Virus record (IMG/VR): IMGVR_UViG_3300025151_000312
Location: 1-23,410 of that record
DNA from: a virus
Length of the DNA stretch: 23,410 nucleotides
Reading direction: 5' to 3' (one strand)
This document shows positions 1 through 9,517 of the stretch, one piece after another. The notes beneath the pieces are model-generated. The model saw only the letters and a list, made by a program, of their open reading frames with translations, had not been told where the DNA came from and made no database searches. Positions within the stretch are counted from its first letter, which is position 1; the number at the start of each line of letters is the position of its first letter. A program made the translations under genes and the position numbers.

Positions 1-51
1 TATGATCCATTGTCATTAACTAATGTACCACAATTAGAAGCAGCCGAATAG
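1..51 (+). CDS. C-terminal end of an upstream gene (partial)
   Basis: An open frame runs from base 1 to a TAG at 49-51 and encodes 16 residues ending in QLEAAE. The next gene has its own AAAGGAAA ribosome binding site immediately after this stop, as expected for a late operon. The rest of the gene lies left of the window, so the product cannot be named. From its position it is probably another virion gene. Confidence 0.6.
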   Translation, partial: YDPLSLTNVPQLEAAE

Positions 52-65
52 GAAAGGAAACCAAT

Positions 66-416
66 ATGGCTTATAAAGTATGTAAATATCGGCTCAATGC
101 TGATGGAACAATACCAGACTTCTTGCACTTCGGGCATAGCCCAATGGGGATGCATGGAGTTTATGTAGTCGTAGATGCCGATACCGCATCCCCTAGAGAT
201 AATGTTATGATCGGCATTGTTAAAGATGGTGGTAGCGGTGACTTTACTGAGATTGCTAGTAAAGATGATCTACAAACTTATCTAGCTTCTGTGTCAGGAG
301 ATTGGACAGATCCAGATCCAACTGAAGATGATCCAGATAATACTAAAGCATTTGATAATGCAGCTCACGCTAAACTAGTATGGGATGCTTTGGATGCCTG
401 TAACGCTACGTTATAG
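66..416 (+). CDS. Conserved hypothetical protein, probably virion-associated
   Basis: This is a 116 aa soluble protein of unknown function. It starts at an ATG preceded by a purine-rich AAAGGAAA site. The N-terminal half contains aromatic and glycine-rich beta-like segments (HFGHSPMGMHGVYVVV), followed by an acidic low-complexity stretch around residues 77-92 rich in D, P and E. There are no membrane segments or recognisable catalytic motifs. It lies 14 bases before the next late gene and is probably co-transcribed with it. A small structural or head/tail accessory role is inferred only from the neighbourhood. Confidence 0.75.
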   Translation: MAYKVCKYRLNADGTIPDFLHFGHSPMGMHGVYVVVDADTASPRDNVMIGIVKDGGSGDFTEIASKDDLQTYLASVSGDWTDPDPTEDDPDNTKAFDNAAHAKLVWDALDACNATL

Positions 417-430
417 AAGAGGAAAGTAAA

Positions 431-1522
431 ATGGCTGTTTTAACAGATGCTCAAGCAAAAAATTATAAAGATAGAAATCCAGATTTAGCAACTTATTTAG
501 CTACACCTGAAGGTCAGGCACAGGTTGAATCATTTGGTGGGGAATCTAATTTTTTAGGAGCGCATATTGATCATGCAATGGCTCAAGGTGAAAATAGAGA
601 TTATCAAATAGATGCTCCAGTAACTGAAGCTCCAGAGTATGCTACACAACAACAGGTACAAAATCTACAATCAGCAGTCGATTCTATAGATGTTAATCCT
701 GTTGTTCAAGGAGGTGGTACAAGTTATTATAGTACCGTAGCAGATCCTGTAGACTATGATCGTATTCAAGGTTTTGTAGGTGTTCCTGAAATTAGAGATG
801 CAGAAGGTAATATTACTCAACAAGCAACAGGAATATATGCTCAACCTGGAGGTCTTATGTCAGGACAACAGGATCTTATGACTGGTCAACAAACTCTAGG
901 TACTGGTCAAACACTTCTTGCAGAAGGTCAAACTACATTAGGTGAAGGTCAGACTGCACTAGCAGCAGGTCAACAGGGTATCATGGGTGGACAACAGGCA
1001 CTAGGAGAAGGTCAACAAGCTATCGGTGGTGCTATTGGTGTAGCTAGTGAAAACCAACCTCAAACATTATTTGGTGGTCAGATGGCACTAGGTCAAGGTC
1101 AGGCAGGTATTACTAGTGGTGTTCAAGGATTAGGTAGAGATCTAACTACATTAACTGGTGATCTTAGTGACTTTGAGAGCGCACAAAGACAATATCAATT
1201 AGCTGCTGAAGGTCAGAGAGCGCAAGGTAGAGAAATAGGTATGACTACTCGTGATCAGTTAGAAAATCAGTTAAGAACTGTTGGAGCGCAAACTAATAGA
1301 ATGGCAGAACAACAGGCACAAATGAGACAGCAAGGCATGATGGCTCGTCAAGTAGCACCACAAGCACCACAAGTACAACAGGCAAGTCAGGCAGCACAGA
1401 TTGCAGGTCAAAATCTTAGATCATTTGCACCTCAACAAGGAGGTATGATGGGTCCAACTGGTCCTGTTGCAGTAGATCCTAGAGATCAAGTCGGGTTTGG
1501 TCCTACAAGAAGTCCAGTTTAA
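431..1522 (+). CDS. Gln/Gly-rich virion protein with GQ heptad repeats
   Basis: This is a 363 aa protein of unknown function. The N-terminus has a short NPDLA-containing segment (residues 16-20), related in style to the NPDVA motif of the next gene. Residues 145-200 form eight uninterrupted seven-residue repeats of the form G-Q-x-x-L/I-x-x. Three more follow at 216-236, the last with V in place of Q. After residue 250 the protein is Q/A/R-rich and probably helical, and it ends in a Pro/Gly-rich tail. Heptads with a hydrophobic residue at one fixed position suggest an extended fibrous or coiled-coil segment. A tail-appendage or internal virion role is inferred. The start has an AGAAGAGGAAAG ribosome binding site. 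Confidence 0.8.
   Translation: MAVLTDAQAKNYKDRNPDLATYLATPEGQAQVESFGGESNFLGAHIDHAMAQGENRDYQIDAPVTEAPEYATQQQVQNLQSAVDSIDVNPVVQGGGTSYYSTVADPVDYDRIQGFVGVPEIRDAEGNITQQATGIYAQPGGLMSGQQDLMTGQQTLGTGQTLLAEGQTTLGEGQTALAAGQQGIMGGQQALGEGQQAIGGAIGVASENQPQTLFGGQMALGQGQAGITSGVQGLGRDLTTLTGDLSDFESAQRQYQLAAEGQRAQGREIGMTTRDQLENQLRTVGAQTNRMAEQQAQMRQQGMMARQVAPQAPQVQQASQAAQIAGQNLRSFAPQQGGMMGPTGPVAVDPRDQVGFGPTRSPV
863..1138 (+). repeat. In-frame 21-bp repeats encoding G-Q-x-x-L heptads
   Basis: Eight degenerate 21-base units run in tandem from 863 to 1030, and three further units lie at 1076-1138. Each begins with a glycine codon, usually followed by CAA or CAG, and has a Leu/Ile codon at position five of the heptad. 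Codons differ between copies, so the repeat is conserved at protein level. This suggests selection on the fold and not a recent DNA expansion. Confidence 0.85.
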
Positions 1523-1534
1523 TAGGAGAGTATA

Positions 1535-3544
1535 ATGCCACAAGCAGGTGATATAGATGTACAATCAGGACAATATGTAATATTTGATCCTAGTTACGGT
1601 AGCAATGGTGAATTTCGTGCAGCTACTTTAAAAGAATTACAAGATGCTGGAGAAAATGTACCAGAAAACTACTTGGGTATTGGAGCAGAAGTTCCACAAG
1701 GAAAAGTAAGAGCTACCGATCCAAATACTGGATTAAATGTATTTGTAGATGCTCCACCTGATCCTAATGCTCCTCCACCACCTAAAACTCCAGAACAAAT
1801 ACGAGATGAGCAGTTTAATACTCAGTTAGCTAATTATGTAGATGCTCAAGGTAATATTCGTGAAGATTTGATGGGTGGTGATTTTAACTTTACTGCACAA
1901 CAACTAAGAGATTTAAATGCTCAAGGTAATACTGATCAGTTACAGTCTGCTTTAGATAATTTAAAACAGAGACAAACAGATAGAGATATAGGATTTAAAG
2001 GTGCATTTGATGATCCTAGTAGAGCTACTGCATTTAGAACTGCTCAAGGCACTAATCTAGGTAACGTAGATGCTTATGGTCAACAAACTGCTCAAGGCCA
2101 ACAGGCACAGATGGCAACTAATCCTACATTAATACAGGGAACACTAGACCAACAAGGTTATATGGATGCAAATCCAGATGTTGCTCAAGCTATACAAAGA
2201 GGAGATTTTACATCTGCTCAACAACACTATGATACCTTTGGTAAATTTGAAGGAAGAACTGCACCTACAACAGGTGGTACAATATTTAAACCTACAATGC
2301 AACAGGTACAACCAGAGGAGTTGCTTAATAAACAGAATTATCAACTGGACCCTAGATCCACATTCGCACCTACGCAAACAGTGCAGAATGTACAACAAGC
2401 AACTACTCCTACTAAAACTGGACCTGCTAACTTTCAAGCTACTCAAATGTTTGATCAGGTACAGCAACAAAATATACAGGCAGCAAAACAAGATGATCTA
2501 AGAGATTTCGTAACAGCCCAACAAGAACAAGTTGACACTCAATCAACGGTACAGGGTCAGTTAGCATCTCTTACTGCTCAGTTTGATGGTGGTGAAATAC
2601 CGTCATGGGCTGCACCATCTATACGTTTAGCTGAACAAAGACTAGCAGCACGAGGTATGGGTGCATCTACAATGGCAGGAGAAGCTATACTTAATGCTGC
2701 TATGGAAGCTGCTACACCTATAGCTGCTGCTGATGCTCAGACATTCGCTGCATTCCAACAAGCTAACTTAAATAACAGACAACAAGCAGAAGTGCTAAAC
2801 TCACAACAGACATTACAACTAGATATACAGAACTTAAACAATGAACAACAGACTAGAGTATTTAATTCTCAGCAAAGAGTACAGGCTCTGTTTAATGATC
2901 AGTCAGCTATTAACTCATCCAAACAGTTTAATGCATCTAGTGAGCAACAGAATGACCAGTTCTTTGCAGGACTGTTTAATGAGACAAGTAAGTTCAATGC
3001 ACAACAACAGAATGCTATAGCTCAGTTTAATGCTGGACAGACAAATACAATGGCTCAGTTTAATGCTAATCTAGAGAACCAGAGAGAGCAGTTTAACACT
3101 AAGAATAGTATACTCATAGATCAATCTAATGCTGTATGGCGTAGACAGATTAATACTCAGAATACTGCACTACAGAATGCTGCTAACCAAATGAATGTTA
3201 TGAATAGATTTAACATGAGCCAAACTGCACTAAACAATCGTTGGCAACAGTTTAGAGATAATGAGTTCTGGGCTAGAACTACTGCTCGTGACAATGATCA
3301 ATATGCTAAGAAAGTTGCTTATGCCTCATTTATTTATGGTAAGAATGCAGACGCTGCTTTCTCTAGTAAGGTAGGTGCTTTAGCATTTGATGTTGTATCA
3401 GGTCTAGGTCAGGAGTTTGGTGATGACTTAGTAGACGGTGTTAAAAGTTTCTTTAGTGACGGTGATACAGTTGATACCGATCCTTTTGATTTTGATATTG
3501 GTGGTGTAGGTGGTGGTAACGAATTAGATTTATTACTTGATTAG
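1535..3544 (+). CDS. Large Gln/Asn-rich virion protein with NPDVA motif
   Basis: This is a 669 aa protein with an AGGAG site before its ATG. The N-terminal 80 residues look globular and are followed by a Pro-rich linker. Around residues 208-241 there is a YMDANPDVA...HYDTFGKFEGR segment, a small motif seen in diverse secreted and phage proteins. Residues roughly 400-600 are strongly Q/N-rich and helical, with repeated QFNA/KFNA units spaced 10-15 residues apart. The C-terminus has an amphipathic segment (VVSGLGQEFGDDLVDGVKSFF) and an acidic tail. Position before a set of probable ejection proteins suggests a T7 gp14-like internal core protein or a tail protein. That is inference, since no diagnostic domain is visible. 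Confidence 0.82.
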   Translation: MPQAGDIDVQSGQYVIFDPSYGSNGEFRAATLKELQDAGENVPENYLGIGAEVPQGKVRATDPNTGLNVFVDAPPDPNAPPPPKTPEQIRDEQFNTQLANYVDAQGNIREDLMGGDFNFTAQQLRDLNAQGNTDQLQSALDNLKQRQTDRDIGFKGAFDDPSRATAFRTAQGTNLGNVDAYGQQTAQGQQAQMATNPTLIQGTLDQQGYMDANPDVAQAIQRGDFTSAQQHYDTFGKFEGRTAPTTGGTIFKPTMQQVQPEELLNKQNYQLDPRSTFAPTQTVQNVQQATTPTKTGPANFQATQMFDQVQQQNIQAAKQDDLRDFVTAQQEQVDTQSTVQGQLASLTAQFDGGEIPSWAAPSIRLAEQRLAARGMGASTMAGEAILNAAMEAATPIAAADAQTFAAFQQANLNNRQQAEVLNSQQTLQLDIQNLNNEQQTRVFNSQQRVQALFNDQSAINSSKQFNASSEQQNDQFFAGLFNETSKFNAQQQNAIAQFNAGQTNTMAQFNANLENQREQFNTKNSILIDQSNAVWRRQINTQNTALQNAANQMNVMNRFNMSQTALNNRWQQFRDNEFWARTTARDNDQYAKKVAYASFIYGKNADAAFSSKVGALAFDVVSGLGQEFGDDLVDGVKSFFSDGDTVDTDPFDFDIGGVGGGNELDLLLD

Positions 3545-3554
3545 GAGACAATAG

Positions 3555-3878
3555 ATGGTAGCTGATCCAACAAGCATGGCAGTAAGTCTAGGTTTTAAAG
3601 CACTAGGTAGTATATTTGGTAGTAAAGGCAAATCTAGAAAAGCAACTCCTGAAGATTATGCAAAACAAAGTTTATCTGCTAGTGGATTTAAAACTAGTTC
3701 TATAGGAATGAGCCAACCTAGTACAGGTAGAGGTTCTAAACCTACCCCTGCTAGTGCAGAAATGTATGATTATTATCAGATGGTAGCTAAAGCTAAGTTA
3801 GTTGCAGATAGACTAGATCCAGAAAAAGGAACACAAGTTGGAGAATACGGTGCTATTAAGCAGGGTTCGATAACGTAG
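3555..3878 (+). CDS. Small hypothetical virion protein
   Basis: This is a 107 aa protein of unknown function with an AGGAGA site upstream. The N-terminus has a glycine-rich amphipathic helix (SLGFKALGSIFGSKGKS), followed by a basic and Ser/Gly/Pro-rich linker and a helical segment near residues 70-90. It sits between the Q/N-rich protein and the acidic 162 aa protein, and its spacing fits a continuous late operon. A minor internal virion component is likely from context only. Confidence 0.72.
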   Translation: MVADPTSMAVSLGFKALGSIFGSKGKSRKATPEDYAKQSLSASGFKTSSIGMSQPSTGRGSKPTPASAEMYDYYQMVAKAKLVADRLDPEKGTQVGEYGAIKQGSIT

Positions 3879-3891
3879 GAGGTAGTAGAGT

Positions 3892-4380
3892 ATGTTAAAT
3901 GAATTTTTAGGAGATGGACCTATTCCAGGATCTTCTTTTACAGAAGAAGTTGGTACTGCTAAATGGCAGAAACCACCAAGGATAACCTTGCCTACTGAAG
4001 CCTTTCAACATTTTATAGATGTATTGGCTAAAGGAGATAACTACGACAGAATAGTATTTTGCATGGATGAAGGATTGCCAATAGAAGGTATTACTAATAC
4101 TATAGTTAATAACATGACTGCTAGTGGTCTTATTAGTTATGATGTAGCTCTTTTACTAACACCAGAAATAGGTAGAGTATTAGAAGCCGTAGCTAAGAAA
4201 GCAGAGATAGACTATGTTATGGCTATTCCTCGTAAGGTAGATACTAGCTTTGTCGAAGCTCAGATCAAAAAGATAGAAGAAGAAGAGGGTCTTACTCCAT
4301 CTGATTCAGAAGAAGAACCTGAAGAGGAAGAAGTAGAAGATGAGGAAGAACCAGAGCGTAAAGGTTTAATGGGAGCGTAG
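3892..4380 (+). CDS. Acidic-tailed virion-associated protein
   Basis: This 162 aa protein follows a GGAGGTAGTAGAGT ribosome binding region. The N-terminus carries the segment PIPGSSFTEEVGTAKWQKPP. From memory, this form (PIPG.S...EPG.A....PP) recurs in unassigned small virion proteins of marine phages. A helical middle follows, then a highly acidic stretch from about residue 130, and the C-terminus ends RKGLMGA. The function is unknown. The next gene begins one base after this stop, so translation is probably coupled. Confidence 0.78.
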   Translation: MLNEFLGDGPIPGSSFTEEVGTAKWQKPPRITLPTEAFQHFIDVLAKGDNYDRIVFCMDEGLPIEGITNTIVNNMTASGLISYDVALLLTPEIGRVLEAVAKKAEIDYVMAIPRKVDTSFVEAQIKKIEEEEGLTPSDSEEEPEEEEVEDEEEPERKGLMGA

Positions 4381-4381
4381 T

Positions 4382-5800
4382 ATGTCATTTTTCAAAAGAG
4401 CAGTAGTAGGGGCATTAGAGCGTAGAGAAGAAGTAAGAGCAGCTAATGAAGTTAAATATGAATCTGATGTCGCTAAAGGTATAACTAAATTAGAAGAAGC
4501 TGAAAAAGAAATGAAGAAGAACAATCTAATTGTTCGTAATAGAAAAAAATTAATAGCTCCTATAGGCATAAATGTTTTTAACGAAACTGGTAAACAATTT
4601 GATGATCCTGTACTTTTAAATGTTCTTATGTCTTCTAAAGGAGATACAGCTTTAGCAACAGATACGTTAATTAGAATGGCTAAAAATCAATCCCCTACTC
4701 CTACAACTACTGTAACAGACGGTATGGAAGGTTTTGCTCAAGAGTCAACGTCTACAAGAGACTTGAGTGATATGTCTGGAGATACAACTAAAGCACTACA
4801 AGATGCTTCTAGTATGATTAGTACTACAAGCACTCAACTACCATCACAACAGAAAGCAATGATTACAGCAAAAGAAAGTGAAAGAACACAGAGATATGGT
4901 GGTGGTATCGCTGGTAATATAATGAATACTTTACTTGGAGGAGTATCTGGACCGTCTGTAAGAGAAGCAGTAAAAGAAAGATATTCTTCTATGTTTAGAA
5001 CGCCTGAAGAAGGTGAACAGGCATATACTGATACTATGAATTATATGGAAGAAGTAAGAACTAAAGGAGAAGCATCAACCATTCCTGATTTACCTCCCAA
5101 TGTATTAGCAGATGTTCAAAGGCAAGTTCGTAAAGCTAAAAAAGCAGAAATATTTGAAGCTAAGATTGGTGGTGTAATAGATGAAAGATTAAGAGAATTA
5201 AGAATGTTTATTGTAAATAAAGCTCCAAGCGCACAACAGCAACAGATTCAATCAATGCTTTCATCACTGGGGGGTAATTATAAAGCTCCAGACATAAATA
5301 CATTACCAAAGGCAGTCCAGAATCAGATATCAGAATATATAGATATTAGAAGAGAAGCCATAAAAGGATCTACAGATGTTTTTAATACTACAGGTTTTAA
5401 TTCAGTTTACGGTGCATCAAGTCACTTTTTAGACACAACAGTAGATGGAAAAAACCAGTTGGACATATATTTACGCAGAATGAAGAGAGCAGGAGGAGAG
5501 AGTACATCTAACCAAAGTAATACAAGTAATGCACCTAAAAAATCTTCTAGACCTACAAGAAAAATAGGAAATAAATTGAGGGATTTATCTGGCTCTACTG
5601 TTTTATCTAGTGACGAAATTTATAAAAGATATAATGTAGATAATATGGATGATTTTCACAAAAAATATCAAAATAGATTTGTGGGAGATATGCCTTCAAT
5701 AGAAGCAGGTAAAAAAGTAGGTTATCTTAAAGTATATAATATAGAGGGTACTAAAATTGCAATAGGTAATGGCAATAGAACTATTAGACAATTACCTTAA
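4382..5800 (+). CDS. Probable internal virion protein (472 aa)
   Basis: The gene starts immediately after the stop of the acidic-tailed gene. Residues 10-55 form a charged, probably coiled-coil helix rich in E, K and R. A Thr/Ser-rich linker (about residues 99-165), a helical middle and a basic Ser/Asn-rich C-terminal part follow. There is no signal peptide, membrane segment or catalytic motif that I recognise. Its place directly before the 1227 aa protein matches the order of T7 internal core proteins gp15 and gp16, so a DNA-ejection component is a reasonable inference. No sequence homology to those proteins is claimed. Confidence 0.78.
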   Translation: MSFFKRAVVGALERREEVRAANEVKYESDVAKGITKLEEAEKEMKKNNLIVRNRKKLIAPIGINVFNETGKQFDDPVLLNVLMSSKGDTALATDTLIRMAKNQSPTPTTTVTDGMEGFAQESTSTRDLSDMSGDTTKALQDASSMISTTSTQLPSQQKAMITAKESERTQRYGGGIAGNIMNTLLGGVSGPSVREAVKERYSSMFRTPEEGEQAYTDTMNYMEEVRTKGEASTIPDLPPNVLADVQRQVRKAKKAEIFEAKIGGVIDERLRELRMFIVNKAPSAQQQQIQSMLSSLGGNYKAPDINTLPKAVQNQISEYIDIRREAIKGSTDVFNTTGFNSVYGASSHFLDTTVDGKNQLDIYLRRMKRAGGESTSNQSNTSNAPKKSSRPTRKIGNKLRDLSGSTVLSSDEIYKRYNVDNMDDFHKKYQNRFVGDMPSIEAGKKVGYLKVYNIEGTKIAIGNGNRTIRQLP

Positions 5801-5818
5801 TAAAGAAAGTATATAAGT

Positions 5819-8800
5819 ATGAAAAATTCTATGGATAATCTCAGCTACGATAAACTTCTACAAAATGAAGAGTTTATAAATAATACTCGTAGTGTACTGT
5901 ACGATAGTTTTGGTGAGGATCATATTCTTAGTACTGATAAAGAGGTTGTAGACGCATTCTATGAAAATTTTAGAGAAGTCGATACTAACGTGGTTGACGC
6001 ATATCAATTATGGAGTGCTACAAACGGTGATCTTGATGATGCTCAAAAAGACGAACTAAGACAATCTTACGAAATATATCGTGCATTACCTAGCTTTTGG
6101 GAAGATGATTCCGCTTCTAATGTTCAGGCATTTTGGGATTATGCCTCTGCTATTTTTACTGATCCTGCTACATATTTAGGAATAGCTACTGGTGGTATTG
6201 CTAGTGCTGCAACAAAAGCATCTGCATATGGTGCGGTAAGAGCAGGTCTACAAACATCCTTACAAGTAGGTCGTAAAGCTACTATTAACTCTGCTATGGC
6301 AGGTGTTGCTACAGATACTGTAACCAGTGTTTTAACGGATGCAGAAATACAAGGCGTGGAAAGAAGAATAAATTATAGAGAGGATGGTTATGATTTTGGT
6401 CAGGCAGCATTAGCTGCTGCCGCTGCTATTGTTCCTGGAGCAGCTATAGGTCTTACAGGTAGAGGGTTAAAGGCTTTAAGTAAATCTGATGATATGTTAC
6501 AAAGTGTAGCAGATGGTAAGGCAATTTATCTAGAAAGTTCAGAAGCAGGTAAAGCATTCTTAGAAGGAAGAGTAGTTGAAGGTAGCTTTGTTCAAGTTAA
6601 TGACAGAAATATATTAAAAGGTGATGCAGTAGATCGTATGGCTTATGTAGATAGTATTAATACAGATAAAAATACTTATACTGTTAATGTGGGATTTGAT
6701 GAGTTAGGTGATGCTGTAACTAAAGAAGTAAACATAGATAAAGTAAAACTAGTTGATCCTTTTGATTCTAAAGTTACTATGAAAATAGAAAGGCAAATTC
6801 AAGGTGCTGCTAAAATATATAACACTGAGAGAGCGCAATTAGGTTATAAAGACTTTCAAAAAGAAATGAAAGAAGTCTTAGAAGCAAGAGGAGTTACTAA
6901 AAAAGAATTAGAAGAATTAGATCAAGGTGTTGAATTTGTATTGTCAGAATCAGCAGTAAAAAAAGTAAACGCAGCCTTTTTAGATATTATACAAGATTCT
7001 GGTATATCTTATAACCCTAATAAAGCAATATCCGTTATGGTAGAGGATGTTTTAGCTAATCAACCTAAAGGATTTAATGCTACTGACTTTGTAAAAATAC
7101 TAGATTCTCATGGTGTTAGTAATATAGAAATGTTAGGCGTGATGATGGGTGAAACATTATCAAAAGCCTATAGAGGTACAGTATATAAATCTGCATCTAC
7201 ATTAGGTAAGTTAAGTGGGTTAAGTAAGAAAGCGAGAAAACTAGCTATAGAAAAAGAGTTAGATGTAACTTTTGGAGGAAACTTTCAAAAACTTACAGGT
7301 AAAATGCGTACAGAAGCTCAGTTTAGAGGTATAAAAGACGGTAGACAATACGCCGAAGAGGTATTGGGAACAACTGAACTTAGTAAGGAAACAGAAGCGT
7401 ATTACACTGCTTTACTTGCAGAACGAAACAATATAGATAAAATGATTAAATTGCATGGCCCTACTGCACATAGAGGTGATCAGTGGAACAGAATGATTAG
7501 ATTGGGTATGATTGCCCAACCTGCAACAACTATTCGTAATGCTATGGGTGGTTTAATTAGATCTCCAATGGATGCTACTACAAGAACTTTTGATAATATA
7601 ATAACTATGGGTATGTCAAAAATTACAGGAAATACTATTCGTCCTGTTAATCTTTCTGATGGTTTTGAGCATTTAACTTCTTTATTATCTCCTCAAGAGT
7701 ATAATGAAATGGCTAAGTTAATAATGTCTAAGAAACCTTTAGCTGCTGAGTTAATAAAAGGTCCAGAAGGTTACTTGCAAACTGCTAAGATAGCTCAGAC
7801 TATGAACGGAGATAAAGGTGGATTTGTAAATAAAGTATTAGGCTATGGATTTGACCCTTTGGAACGTGGTTTAATTCATGCAAACGTACTAAATAGTGTG
7901 CAAGACAAATATATGAAGTCTCAATCTTTTATAGTAGGATTAAGACAATCTATGCTAAGAGAAAATTTAGATCTTGATGATTTTATAAGGACAGGTAAAA
8001 TACAAGATATTGATGATCGTTTTATAGCAGACGGTATGCAATGGGCTTTTGAATATAACTACCAAGCTAACATTAGAGGTGATACAGCTTTAACTAGATT
8101 TGCTGTAGAAACAATCAACAAACTATCTAATGTTCCTTATGCAGGATCTGCACTAGCACCTTTTCCTAAATTTATGATAAATAGTATGAAATTTATGTAC
8201 GAACATTCTCCTGTAGGTTTACCTGAATCTATCGCAAAAATGAAAAGAGGGTTTGGAAAAGAAGGTAATCAGTTTTTACAACAAGAAGGAATAAAAGCTC
8301 TTAGTAGACAGGCAAGTGGAGCATCTTTATTGTTAATGGCATATGCTATAAGAACATCTGAACTCGGTGGTGATCTTTGGCATGACCTAATGGATGATAC
8401 AAATAACGCACAAGATGTTAGTACTTGGTATCCTCTAGCTCCTGCTTTATGGTTTGCTGATGGTATAGTTCAATTTGGTGAGCAACTAGATGGAAAAAGC
8501 AACATGGGAGATTTTAAAGAGGCTTGGCTTTTAGACACCATGAAAGCACTAGGTGGACCCTCTAGTAGATCTGGAATATGGAAAGAGATTGATAAAAATT
8601 TTCTAGAAGGTATTATATCTGGAGATGCTAATAGTAAAGAAGAATTACTAAATGGTATGGGTAGAGCTATGGGAACTATATTTGGTGCGTTAGCTACGCC
8701 ATTAAAGTTAGGCTCTGAAATACTAGCAGAAACAAATGCTTTTGGATTTGATGATATGGCTAGAGTACTACACGATGCTAGAAGTAGCCAAGGATTTAAA

Positions 8801-9502
8801 GATAATTTTTTAGATGCAATTTTTAAAAATGTTCCTTATGGATACTCAATGTTAAAAAGCCCTTATAGTGGAGTAAAAAGACAGAAAGATGGCACATACT
8901 TGTTTGAAGAAAACATAGAGTATTCAAGAGATATAAAAACAGGACAAACAACCGTACCAAGAACTAGATATTCTGTTCTTAATCCAGAACCTTTAACTAA
9001 TGTTTCTCCTTTAGGAAAACAAGTTTCTGGTGGGTTTAGAAAAAGAAGAAGAAATAAGGTAGAAAAAGAATTTGAAAGACTAGGACTTGCAGAATGGAGA
9101 CTGTTTAAAAGATCAAATATACCTGAGTACGATAATAAGTTAGCAGAGCTAACTGGAGTTTTTGCTCAAAGATTATTACAGGATCATATGACAACCGATA
9201 AATATTTAAATCAAAATGATTCTGGTAAAAGGGAGTCAATTAAAGGAGCATTAAGTGATGCAAAAAATATGGTTGCACTATCCTTTAATTCTCTTTTTCA
9301 TTTAGGAATGTTAGGTACACTAGATAAACAAAAGAAAAGACCTAGAAATGATGGCGTAAGATGGATGCAAAAAAATGGAGTTCTTCCTAATTTTGAAAAT
9401 GAAAGAGCAGAGTTTATAAGTAACTTTGAATTTACAAAAGATGAAACTGAGTTACTAGTAAATCTAACTAAAATATTTAGTTCTAAAAATGCTATGAGAT
9501 AA
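5819..9502 (+). CDS. Giant internal virion / DNA-ejection protein (1227 aa)
   Basis: This is the largest gene in the window. The N-terminal 100 residues are acidic and helical. Alanine/glycine-rich hydrophobic stretches lie near residues 114-150 (DPATYLGIATGGIASAA) and 195-211 (QAALAAAAAIVPGAAIG), with another around 831-845. Such segments could insert into the host envelope. A segment near residues 560-590 (IAQPATTIRNAMGGLIRSP) resembles a conserved stretch I associate with very large internal proteins of marine podoviruses. The C-terminal part is basic. Size, late position and membrane-active segments fit a T7 gp16-like ejectosome protein. No transglycosylase motif was identified, so that activity is not claimed. 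The start is weakly supported (AAAGAAAG site). Confidence 0.8.
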   Translation: MKNSMDNLSYDKLLQNEEFINNTRSVLYDSFGEDHILSTDKEVVDAFYENFREVDTNVVDAYQLWSATNGDLDDAQKDELRQSYEIYRALPSFWEDDSASNVQAFWDYASAIFTDPATYLGIATGGIASAATKASAYGAVRAGLQTSLQVGRKATINSAMAGVATDTVTSVLTDAEIQGVERRINYREDGYDFGQAALAAAAAIVPGAAIGLTGRGLKALSKSDDMLQSVADGKAIYLESSEAGKAFLEGRVVEGSFVQVNDRNILKGDAVDRMAYVDSINTDKNTYTVNVGFDELGDAVTKEVNIDKVKLVDPFDSKVTMKIERQIQGAAKIYNTERAQLGYKDFQKEMKEVLEARGVTKKELEELDQGVEFVLSESAVKKVNAAFLDIIQDSGISYNPNKAISVMVEDVLANQPKGFNATDFVKILDSHGVSNIEMLGVMMGETLSKAYRGTVYKSASTLGKLSGLSKKARKLAIEKELDVTFGGNFQKLTGKMRTEAQFRGIKDGRQYAEEVLGTTELSKETEAYYTALLAERNNIDKMIKLHGPTAHRGDQWNRMIRLGMIAQPATTIRNAMGGLIRSPMDATTRTFDNIITMGMSKITGNTIRPVNLSDGFEHLTSLLSPQEYNEMAKLIMSKKPLAAELIKGPEGYLQTAKIAQTMNGDKGGFVNKVLGYGFDPLERGLIHANVLNSVQDKYMKSQSFIVGLRQSMLRENLDLDDFIRTGKIQDIDDRFIADGMQWAFEYNYQANIRGDTALTRFAVETINKLSNVPYAGSALAPFPKFMINSMKFMYEHSPVGLPESIAKMKRGFGKEGNQFLQQEGIKALSRQASGASLLLMAYAIRTSELGGDLWHDLMDDTNNAQDVSTWYPLAPALWFADGIVQFGEQLDGKSNMGDFKEAWLLDTMKALGGPSSRSGIWKEIDKNFLEGIISGDANSKEELLNGMGRAMGTIFGALATPLKLGSEILAETNAFGFDDMARVLHDARSSQGFKDNFLDAIFKNVPYGYSMLKSPYSGVKRQKDGTYLFEENIEYSRDIKTGQTTVPRTRYSVLNPEPLTNVSPLGKQVSGGFRKRRRNKVEKEFERLGLAEWRLFKRSNIPEYDNKLAELTGVFAQRLLQDHMTTDKYLNQNDSGKRESIKGALSDAKNMVALSFNSLFHLGMLGTLDKQKKRPRNDGVRWMQKNGVLPNFENERAEFISNFEFTKDETELLVNLTKIFSSKNAMR

Positions 9503-9517
9503 ATGGAGTATGACATA

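Noticed and set aside
863-1138. CRISPR-like or transposon repeats
   Set aside because: The 21-base units are in frame, lack unique spacers and vary at synonymous positions. They encode a protein repeat.
2144-2501. Overlapping frames on both strands inside the 669 aa gene
   Set aside because: Low-complexity CAA/CAG-rich coding DNA opens other frames. They have no ribosome site and their translations are Leu/Cys or Leu/Asn-rich shadows.
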